Assembly: GCA_016919605.1 (NCBI GenBank)
Contig: JACXTQ010000358.1
Coordinates: 1-5,162 of the forward strand
DNA length: 5,162 nt
DNA from: Methylovulum sp.
Lineage (GTDB): Bacteria; Pseudomonadota; Gammaproteobacteria; Methylococcales; Methylomonadaceae
Reading direction: 5' to 3'
Made by a program: the position numbers and the translations under genes. The notes below the pieces were generated by a model that saw nothing but the letters and a program-made list of their open reading frames with translations, was not told where the DNA came from and did not search any database. Shown one piece after another: positions 1-5,162 of this stretch. Each line of letters opens with the position of its first letter. Position 1 is the stretch's first letter.

Positions 1-674
1 CCCGTACTTTGGCCTATCCGGCCAGGTCGGCCAATAATGCTTTGGTTTGCAATGGCATCCATCACTTCTTCTGTCGAGACACTATAAGCCCTCATCCGGT
101 CAGGATTCAGCCAAATCCGCATCGCATATTGACGGGCACCTAATATTTGGGCTTGGGCAATACCAAAAATGCGTTGGATTTCTGGAATAACCGAAACATT
201 CGCATAGTTAAATAAAAATTTCTCGTCCGCGTTTTTGTCTTTGCTGTAAAGGTTGACGTACATAAGCATACTGGGCTGCACCCGATTGACGATCACCCCT
301 TCTAGCTGCACTAACTTGGGCAAGCGGCTCATGACCTGATCCAAGCGCGTCTTCACGTTAACCATGGCAATGTTAGGGTCAACACTCAGATCGAACAGCA
401 CTTGAATGGTCGATTCACCGGCACTGGTCGCATCCGAAATGAGGTATTTCATGCCAGGAACACCGTTGATGGCGCGTTCGATGGTAATCAGGGATGATTG
501 CACCAGCACGTCGGCGCTAGCGCCTGGAAATGATAATGAAATAGTCACACGAGGTGGTGCAATATCTGGAAACTGGGCAATGGGCAATGATTTAATCGCC
601 AACAGACCCATAAACAGAAACAGCAGTGATAACACGATAGCCATCACAGGTCTTTTGATAAAAATATTAAACAT
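1..674 (-). CDS. RND efflux permease (HAE1/AcrB-like), N-terminal part
   Basis: This is the inner-membrane, proton-driven pump subunit of a tripartite efflux system that expels drugs or other small molecules. The 224 residues seen start MFNIFIKRPVMAIVLSLLFL. They give the short cytoplasmic helix and TM1 (about residues 9-32), then the periplasmic porter domain: QFPDIAPP at 34-41, FPGASA at 49-54, and IERAINGVPGM at 65-75, all hallmark PN1 positions of HAE1 pumps. A PN2-type stretch (GARQYAMRIWLNPDRM) lies near 179-194. Family members are about 1,030-1,060 residues, so roughly four fifths lie beyond the left edge. The ATG is preceded by a weak AGAG about 8-9 bases upstream and lies 21 bases after the adaptor stop, so the two genes are almost certainly co-transcribed. 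The frame is unbroken. Substrate cannot be inferred. TM1 lacks anything suggesting the heavy-metal (CusA/CzcA) branch, but that is a judgement from memory. Confidence 0.95.
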   Translation of the reverse strand, partial: MFNIFIKRPVMAIVLSLLFLFMGLLAIKSLPIAQFPDIAPPRVTISLSFPGASADVLVQSSLITIERAINGVPGMKYLISDATSAGESTIQVLFDLSVDPNIAMVNVKTRLDQVMSRLPKLVQLEGVIVNRVQPSMLMYVNLYSKDKNADEKFLFNYANVSVIPEIQRIFGIAQAQILGARQYAMRIWLNPDRMRAYSVSTEEVMDAIANQSIIGRPGRIGQST

Positions 675-695
675 AATTAATCTCTGATTAAAAGG

Positions 696-1784
696 TTACT
701 CTGTATACAATTCCAACTCTGAGCGAACCTTTTCCGGTGGCCTTAAATCAATCTTTACCTCTTCTCCGGGATGCACTTTGCGTAAGCCTTCGAGCAAAAC
801 TTTGTCATCCTCTTTAAGACCTTCTTTAAGGATGAACAGATGCGGCACTTCAGCATCGATAGTGATGAGTCGTTGCTCTAGCTTGCCTTCTTGGTTGATG
901 ACGTAAACATACGTTTTGTCCATAATCTCAAAGGTCGCTTTTTGGGGGATGAGCAAAGCGTTTTTGTACGGCTTAGACATAAGGATAGTTCCCGTCTCAC
1001 CGTGCCGAAGAAGCTTGTCAGGATTGGAGAACAGGGCGCGAAACTCGATATTGCCTGCGGTGTTATCAAAATCAGCTTCAATCGTCTCAATAAAACCGGT
1101 TTGATCAAAAATTTGTCCATTTGCCATTCTCAATTGGACATCAACGCGGGCGTTATCATGTTTATGTGCCTTATAGTCTAGGTATTCGGATTCTGGAACG
1201 TTGAAATAGACCCATAATTTGCTAATGTCAGACAACGTGGTCAGCAACGTACCTTCTTCAATAAGGCTACCGATCCTAACGTCAAAATGATCCATAATCC
1301 CATCAAAAGGCGCACTGATGTCGGTAAAGCCTAAGTGAGTTTCCATTAATTTCACTTCCGCATTGGCTCTATCCAATTTTGCTTTTGCCAACGCCAATTC
1401 ATTGGCCGATACGATATTTTTATCCGCCAACGCTTTGGTATTAAGGTATTCGATATTGATGGTACTCGCTTCAGCTTGCGCTTTGAGAAGTTCCGCCTGA
1501 TAGATATTGGGCATGATTTTGAACATAGGTTGCCCCTTGTTGACCATTTGCCCTTCATCCACGAAAATATTCTGCAAATAGCCTCTTTCCAAACCACGGA
1601 CTTCAATGTGCCTAATGGCATGAATTTGACAAACGTATTCTTTAATAACGGCGGTGTCTTCACGAAACGGTGTAGTCGCCTCCAGTATTGGTGCGGCTTC
1701 CGGTTTTTCGGTTTCCGCTTGATGGCAACCACCCACTACGAGAGTAGCGATTAAACCTAGGATTACAGATGCTTTAGTGATCAT
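696..1784 (-). CDS. RND efflux periplasmic adaptor (membrane fusion protein), lipoprotein
   Basis: Periplasmic adaptor of the AcrA/MexA/HlyD type that links the inner-membrane RND pump to an outer-membrane channel. The 362-residue length is normal for the family. The N-terminus is a lipoprotein signal with hydrophobic residues 6-19 and a VGGC lipobox, so Cys20 would be lipidated. Domains in order are: first lipoyl half around 58-90 (IEVRGLERGYLQNIFVDEGQ, then VNKGQPMFKI), alpha-helical hairpin about 95-150 (Ala/Lys/Glu-rich), second lipoyl half about 154-187 (ISAPFDG, then GTLLTTLSD), beta-barrel about 188-280 (LWVYFNVPE) and membrane-proximal domain about 281-345. The ATG at 1784 fits the signal peptide, but no clear Shine-Dalgarno precedes it. 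It is the first gene of the operon with the RND permease. The outer-membrane channel gene is not in the window. Regulation may act through the palindromes at 1916-1971. Confidence 0.95.
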   Translation of the reverse strand: MITKASVILGLIATLVVGGCHQAETEKPEAAPILEATTPFREDTAVIKEYVCQIHAIRHIEVRGLERGYLQNIFVDEGQMVNKGQPMFKIMPNIYQAELLKAQAEASTINIEYLNTKALADKNIVSANELALAKAKLDRANAEVKLMETHLGFTDISAPFDGIMDHFDVRIGSLIEEGTLLTTLSDISKLWVYFNVPESEYLDYKAHKHDNARVDVQLRMANGQIFDQTGFIETIEADFDNTAGNIEFRALFSNPDKLLRHGETGTILMSKPYKNALLIPQKATFEIMDKTYVYVINQEGKLEQRLITIDAEVPHLFILKEGLKEDDKVLLEGLRKVHPGEEVKIDLRPPEKVRSELELYTE

Positions 1785-1915
1785 TTTTTATGCTGCTTAG
1801 GGTTAGAACTATAAAAAATTGGCTTAACCAACCTATCAGTTTTGTCTGTTACTGAGGCCAATAAAGTCAGACTATAAAACCTATAAACAAAGATCATGCC
1901 ATTTTATTCTGTCAT

Positions 1916-1934
1916 TTAATGTCGGTGACATTAA
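1916..1934. promoter_or_regulatory. Candidate repressor operator upstream of efflux operon
   Basis: A perfect inverted repeat: 8-base arms TTAATGTC and GACATTAA around a 3-base GGT centre. It lies about 130 bases upstream of the adaptor ATG. Size and symmetry suit a dimeric helix-turn-helix regulator such as the TetR-type repressors that often control RND operons. The regulator is not in the window, so binding is inference. There is no U-run after it on either strand, which argues against a terminator. Confidence 0.4.
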
Positions 1935-1957
1935 CGGCATTTTTCGGCACGGCAAAA

Positions 1958-1971
1958 AAGACATTTGTCTT
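1958..1971. promoter_or_regulatory. Second palindrome upstream of efflux operon
   Basis: Perfect palindrome AAGACATTTGTCTT, with 6-base arms around a TT centre. Its centre is about 40 bases from the centre of the 1916-1934 repeat. Both sites carry GACA and TGTC half-sites but in opposite arrangement (TGTC-n3-GACA in the first, GACA-n2-TGTC in the second), so they may or may not bind the same protein. Function is inferred from position only. Confidence 0.25.
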
Positions 1972-2220
1972 ATCCCTGATAGAGCCACAGTAATATGGAC
2001 ACACCTTAGCTACTGATATGATAGGGATTTTAAGGGTATGAAATAGCTTGGATAGCCATTTTTGACGAGAGCCTTGTACCCATCGGCAGAGTCAATACTG
2101 CTAACATTGCCAAGATACATGGGGAGCCGCAAAGTGCGGACAAAAGGTTGGTTGGGTTTGTCTTGTGGAAATCAACAATTTTATTCAAACTGTAGCGGTT
2201 GATATAAACCCTTACTTTAT

Positions 2221-2252
2221 CTACGGCATAACACAGGCGAGTTTTGCCGTAG
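2221..2252. repeat. Stem-loop of unknown role
   Basis: Inverted repeat with 8 perfectly paired bases at the base (CTACGGCA with TGCCGTAG), extendable to 11 pairs with one T-T mismatch, around a 10-base loop. No T-run follows on either side, so it is not a standard intrinsic terminator. It lies in the gene-poor stretch and inside the unconvincing plus-strand frame at 2165-2389. It could be a structured RNA element, a recombination-site relic or chance. Confidence 0.3.
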
Positions 2253-2393
2253 CTATTTACAAGGGTCGAATCTGGCTTGATTGGCGGAAAAAACTAGCCG
2301 GCCAATTTGATGAAGTGCAGGTAAGCGGGGAGTGTCCGCCCGGCGAGTTGCCCCTTGCAGTTCAAAATCAGGATAGCCGTTTAAGGTAATGGC

Positions 2394-3140
2394 TCAGGAT
2401 GACCATACATACTTTCTATGGTAATCCTTGATTTCAGCCAGATACAATAGCGGCTGGCCTTGCCAAGCAGCGGCTACGGAAGACAGAAATTCCCTATCCA
2501 GACGGGTATTTTTGGTGCCGAACTTTACCTCGCCATTGGCCAATAAGATGCTCTCATATTCCGCCATAGATAAGGAATAACGCTGGTCTAGCCGTTGCCC
2601 TATCTTAAACTCACGCAATTGCTGCTGCCCTTGAGGCGTAGTGATGCCGCTATAAAATTCTGAGCAACACCCTGAGCCATAAGAAAAACAGCCTATTCGT
2701 TGAGCTTGGTTGATGGGGGCGCGGTCGATGGTGCTGGCTAAGGATAAAAACACCGTGGCCGCCATGATATTGCCGACCCGCTGGCAGTAACTTAAACCTG
2801 GGCTGACCCGCCGTTGGAAATCAGTTTCAATATCGGTAGGTTTCGCCTTGAGCAATTTGCGCATCATCATGCGGTGCGCCCCCTGCACCATACCGCCAAA
2901 GGGGGTGTGGAAGGCGAGATATTGGAAGGTGTCCTGATAATTAACGCTAGTTACCCGTTGCTGGTATTCCAAAAACGCCTGTTCGCAACAATCCAAATAG
3001 GACATCAACGACAAATCGGCATCGCCCGCTTCGGTGTCAGGGGCGGGGCGGCAAGTGTCCATCACTTCATAGCCGTAATAACCGTTGGCTCCAATATCGA
3101 CTTGAAAAATTACAGGCTTATCGCTGATCAATAAGGCCGC
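2394..3140 (-). pseudogene. 5'-truncated HMG-CoA synthase-like enzyme of polyketide beta-branching (PksG/MupH type)
   Basis: Intact members condense an acetyl unit from a donor ACP onto the beta-keto group of an ACP-bound polyketide, the first step of beta-methyl branching by the HMG-synthase cassette in trans-AT polyketide clusters. The visible ~249 residues run from ALLISDKP to HRKYVWSS. Recognisable motifs are GANGYYGYEVMDTCRP, DLSLMSYLDC, the active-site histidine in AFHTPFGGMVQGAHR, and FSYGSGCCSEFYSG, all as I recall them from PksG-like proteins. Full-length enzymes are about 415-420 residues. The N-terminal ~170, with the catalytic Glu and the acyl-accepting Cys, are absent, so the enzyme should be dead. 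Homology stops at about 3134-3140. The open frame continues to an ATG at 3227, but those ~28 codons are antisense to the plus-strand fragment at 3142-3405 and are not family sequence. No further frame damage is visible, so truncation may be recent. Confidence 0.88.
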
Positions 3141-3141
3141 C

Positions 3142-3405
3142 CATAACATTACCGACACCGCGCCTATACAGCCGCCTCCCACTCCTCCGACAAGCCATAC
3201 TAGGGAGGCCATCCTTGCCGCCGTCAACGGGCAAATCCAGCGTTGGAATAAAACCTACCCGATAGGCACACAAGTAACCGTGCAGGGCTATGAAGGCGTA
3301 TTGACCACCCAATCCGCCGCTATGGTTTTGTTCAGACATAGGGCCGCTGTTTACATGCAGGGATATAATGGCTATTTTGCCTTAGACGAAGTCAGGCCGT
3401 TGTAG
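3142..3405 (+). pseudogene. C-terminal fragment of an unidentified protein (5'-truncated)
   Basis: The frame is open from 3106 to a TAG at 3403, with no ATG, GTG or TTG before the GTG inside the domain, so it cannot be a normally started gene. It reads as protein: a Thr/Pro-rich linker (TAPIQPPPTPPTSHTRE, about 3151-3207), then a small domain beginning about AILAAVNGQIQRW with YPIGTQVTVQGYEG, then AVYMQGYNGYFALDEVRPL at the end. The layout (hydrophobic glycine-rich beta-strand segments ending in a V-R-P tail) loosely recalls short C-terminal domains of phage and integrative-element proteins. I hold that resemblance weakly. Its 5' part is replaced at about 3134-3142 by the HMG-synthase remnant on the other strand. 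Direction and position just ahead of the carbamoyltransferase do not imply a functional link. Confidence 0.6.
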
Positions 3406-3425
3406 CCATATCCTTAAAATACAGT

Positions 3426-3497
3426 ATGGCAACGCTAACGCCCAAATTGCAACTAGCGCGGATACATCCACATCCACATCCACATCCACACCCATAA
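3426..3497 (+). CDS. Possible 23-residue leader ORF with His-Pro run
   Basis: An ATG-started frame of 23 codons begins MATLTPKLQLARI and ends in five consecutive His-Pro pairs encoded by the hexamer repeat, then TAA. It ends 12 bases before the carbamoyltransferase ATG and is in the same reading frame. It could act as a leader peptide or couple translation to the downstream gene. There is no clear Shine-Dalgarno before it, and the repeat alone could create such a frame by chance. Treat it as a candidate only. Confidence 0.2.
   Translation: MATLTPKLQLARIHPHPHPHPHP
3464..3493 (+). repeat. Hexanucleotide tandem repeat (ACATCC)n
   Basis: Four perfect ACATCC units followed by one variant, ACACCC, 30 bases in all. 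The array ends 16 bases before the carbamoyltransferase start, in the presumed 5' leader. Tandem short repeats of this kind can change copy number by slippage. A change of whole hexamers here would alter leader or promoter spacing without shifting any frame. Confidence 0.9.
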
Positions 3498-3509
3498 CCT
3501 TTTTTGCTT

Positions 3510-5162
3510 ATGAAATATTATTTAGGGATAGCCAACACCTTCCACGACTCCTCAATCGCCATAGCCAATGCGCGTGGCAAGGTGGTTTTTGCCGAAGCCA
3601 ATGAGCGGTATTTGCAATGTAAACGCGCCGTCAACACCAGCCCCGACCCTTATCTGCACATTGAACGCTTATTGCAGGAATATACCGAACCCGGGGCGGA
3701 AATCCAAGTGGCCTACACCTGGAGCGATACCTATAAAAATCGTGTTGAGAGCTTAATTAACGAACCGAACTATCAGGATTTTAAGGCGTATATCGCCACC
3801 ACCGCGCCTGAGCAAATTCCTGATTGGGTGCAAGACCAATTCCATTGTTCCGAGTTTTTTATCCGCTCCACCTTAGCCGCCAGCCAAGTGGCGGGGCTAA
3901 ATCTGCAATTTGGCTTAAGCCAGTTAGCCGAGGACAACCGCCGTACCATCACCGCCACCCGCCACTACGACCATCACTTGACCCATGCCGCCACCGCCTG
4001 CTACACCAGCCCTTATAAACAGGCCGCCTGTGCCATCTTGGACGGTTATGGCGAAGGTTCTGCTTACAGTAGCTATCTCTATAAAAACAATGCCCTATCG
4101 ACTCTGACCCCTAACAATGCTGACTATAGCAGCGACTCTGGCAGTTTGGGGGCATTTTATATGCAGTTATGCAAACTGTGCGGATTTGGCCTATTTCAAG
4201 GTGAAGAATGGAAAGTAATGGGGTTGGCGGCTTACGGGAAACTTGACCCGACCTTATATGAGCTTATGAAACCGCTATTGCGTGTGGAAGGTTTGGCGAT
4301 TATCCAAGCCGATATGGCGACCAGCATCCGCATCCATGAGGAATTGGCAAATTATCGCCATCAGCAAGGCGAACCTTATCTGACGGTTGCCGACCTCGCC
4401 TATACCGGACAAAAACTGTTCAGTGATCTGGTGTACCACTATCTGACCCAGTTACATGCAGTCACCAAACAAGATAACGTTGTCCTTGGCGGCGGCTGTC
4501 TGCTAAATTCCTCCACTAACGGTCAAATCATTGCCAACACACCTTTTAAAAAGGCCTATGTATTTAGCGCCCCAGCGGATGATGGCAATGCCATCGGTGC
4601 CGCATTGCTGGCCTTTTATGAAGACAATCCCGACAAACACCATCGCCACGCTTTCCAATCGCCGTATTTAGGCTCAAAAATGTCGCGCACTGCACTTAAG
4701 GCTCTCAAACATTACGGCCCTAAATGCAGACCTCGGCACACCGGTGAAAGCATCAGCCATTTGGCCGCCCAGTATTTGGCGGACGGGAAAATTATCGGCT
4801 GGGTACAAGGCCGTGCAGAATTTGGCCCGCGGGCGTTGGGCAATAGATCCATCTTGGCAGACCCCCGTTCGGCAAAAATTAAAGATAGGATTAATGCCGA
4901 TGTCAAATTCCGCGAAGCGTTCCGGCCTTTTGCCCCTGCCATCCTGCATGAATATGGCGAGGAATATTTTGAAAATTATCAAGAAACGCCCTATATGGAA
5001 AGGACATTAGCATTCAGGCCGGAAGTGATAATAAAAGTGCCAGGCGTGGTACATAGCGATGGCACAGGCAGATTGCAATCAGTAAAGCGGACATGGAACA
5101 AACCTTTTTATGATCTTATCGAGGCATTTTATCAATTGACCGGCGTGCCTTTGGTGCTGAGC
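3510..5162 (+). CDS. O-carbamoyltransferase, NodU/CmcH/TobZ family (3' end beyond window)
   Basis: Transfers a carbamoyl group from carbamoyl phosphate, by way of a carbamoyl-adenylate made with ATP, to a hydroxyl of a natural product, sugar or Nod-factor-like glycan. The 551 codons seen are unbroken. The N-terminal Kae1-like domain starts MKYYLGIANTFHDSSIAI and has the metal-site motif HHLTHAA (His155, His159), DGYGEG (Asp178), FQGEEWKVMGLAAYGK (229-244), LGGGCLLN (326-333) and APADDGNAIGAA (354-365). The C-terminal YrdC-like domain has the signature GRAEFGPRALGNRSILADPR (434-453) and KFREAFRPFAPAIL (466-479). Family members are about 570-610 residues, so perhaps 20-60 are missing, including the end of the LLNTSFN-type motif (GVPLVLS here). 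The ATG is chosen because it fits the family start and TAA at 3495 closes the frame upstream. No Shine-Dalgarno is visible. The acceptor is unknown. The nearby HMG-synthase remnant suggests a polyketide, but that is inference. Confidence 0.95.
   Translation, partial: MKYYLGIANTFHDSSIAIANARGKVVFAEANERYLQCKRAVNTSPDPYLHIERLLQEYTEPGAEIQVAYTWSDTYKNRVESLINEPNYQDFKAYIATTAPEQIPDWVQDQFHCSEFFIRSTLAASQVAGLNLQFGLSQLAEDNRRTITATRHYDHHLTHAATACYTSPYKQAACAILDGYGEGSAYSSYLYKNNALSTLTPNNADYSSDSGSLGAFYMQLCKLCGFGLFQGEEWKVMGLAAYGKLDPTLYELMKPLLRVEGLAIIQADMATSIRIHEELANYRHQQGEPYLTVADLAYTGQKLFSDLVYHYLTQLHAVTKQDNVVLGGGCLLNSSTNGQIIANTPFKKAYVFSAPADDGNAIGAALLAFYEDNPDKHHRHAFQSPYLGSKMSRTALKALKHYGPKCRPRHTGESISHLAAQYLADGKIIGWVQGRAEFGPRALGNRSILADPRSAKIKDRINADVKFREAFRPFAPAILHEYGEEYFENYQETPYMERTLAFRPEVIIKVPGVVHSDGTGRLQSVKRTWNKPFYDLIEAFYQLTGVPLVLS

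Larger units (their letters stand above)
1785..2393. other. Intergenic region without a convincing gene
   Basis: About 600 bases between the efflux operon and the HMG-synthase remnant. The first 200 bases are AT-rich and hold the presumed control region of the efflux operon, read leftwards. The rest contains a small perfect hairpin (CCGCA-AAG-TGCGG, 2127-2139), the longer stem-loop at 2221-2252, and a direct repeat GGATAGCC(A/G)TTT at 2050-2061 and 2371-2382. Short open frames exist on both strands: a GTG-started 74-codon frame at 2165-2389 on the plus strand, 87 sense codons at 2030-2293 on the minus strand, and a 36-codon ATG frame at 2010-2120 on the minus strand. They overlap and compete, none has a Shine-Dalgarno, and I recognise no family. 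The stretch may hold decayed gene or mobile-element remnants. Confidence 0.6.

Noticed and set aside
406..687. Plus-strand 93-codon frame
   Set aside because: It is antisense to the RND permease, whose minus-strand frame has clear family motifs.
878..1754. Several frames of 60-126 codons on both strands
   Set aside because: All lie within the adaptor gene and are shadows of its coding frame.
2127..2139. Small hairpin CCGCA-AAG-TGCGG as a terminator
   Set aside because: Only 5 base pairs and no T-run follows on either strand.
2010..2160. Group II intron or insertion-sequence end
   Set aside because: A GAGCCGC...GCGG pattern was suggestive, but no reverse transcriptase, transposase, matching terminal inverted repeat or target duplication could be found.
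2165..2389. Plus-strand 74-codon frame with GTG start
   Set aside because: No Shine-Dalgarno, no recognised family, and a similarly long frame exists opposite. It remains possible but cannot be supported as a gene.
2814..3134. Plus-strand 106-codon frame
   Set aside because: Antisense to the HMG-synthase remnant, whose motifs are unambiguous.
3118..3339. Minus-strand 73-codon frame
   Set aside because: Antisense to the plus-strand fragment at 3142-3405. Composition (Arg/Gly-rich) is typical of a shadow frame.
3464..3493. CRISPR-like array
   Set aside because: The units are contiguous hexamers with no spacers, so this is a microsatellite.
3568..5010. Short frames on both strands
   Set aside because: They are shadows of the carbamoyltransferase, which is open from 3510 to the window end.

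Overview
The window looks like accessory DNA from a Gram-negative bacterium, most likely a gammaproteobacterium. The reasons are a tripartite-type RND efflux system with a lipoprotein adaptor, and genes of the kind found in polyketide or natural-product loci. Base composition was judged by eye only, and I cannot name a genus.

Left part (1-1784, minus strand): a two-gene efflux operon. A complete periplasmic adaptor (membrane fusion) lipoprotein is followed after 21 bases by the first 224 residues of an RND (HAE1-type) permease that runs off the left edge. Upstream of the adaptor are two palindromes (1916-1934 and 1958-1971) that could bind a repressor. No regulator gene is in the window.

Middle (1785-2393): about 600 bases with no convincing gene. 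It holds the palindromes, a stem-loop at 2221-2252 and competing short reading frames on both strands.

Broken region (2394-3405): two 5'-truncated genes are joined head to head near 3134-3142. On the minus strand is the C-terminal ~249 residues of a PksG/MupH-type HMG-CoA synthase-like enzyme, the beta-branching enzyme of trans-AT polyketide synthase clusters. Its N-terminal half, with the catalytic cysteine, is missing. On the plus strand is the last ~87 residues of another protein with a proline-rich linker and a small C-terminal domain that loosely resembles domains in phage or integrative-element proteins. The junction looks like an inversion or deletion endpoint.

Right part (3406-5162, plus strand): a hexanucleotide tandem repeat, which can be read as a His-Pro run in a 23-codon ORF, lies just before a NodU/CmcH/TobZ-type O-carbamoyltransferase. 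This gene is open from 3510 to the right edge and lacks only its last few dozen residues. The enzyme probably decorates a secreted natural product or glycan. With the HMG synthase remnant, it suggests a rearranged, partly decayed biosynthetic locus beside an efflux operon. I see no clearly new biological system. The most interesting items are the head-to-head junction of truncated genes and the variable-looking repeat in front of the carbamoyltransferase.
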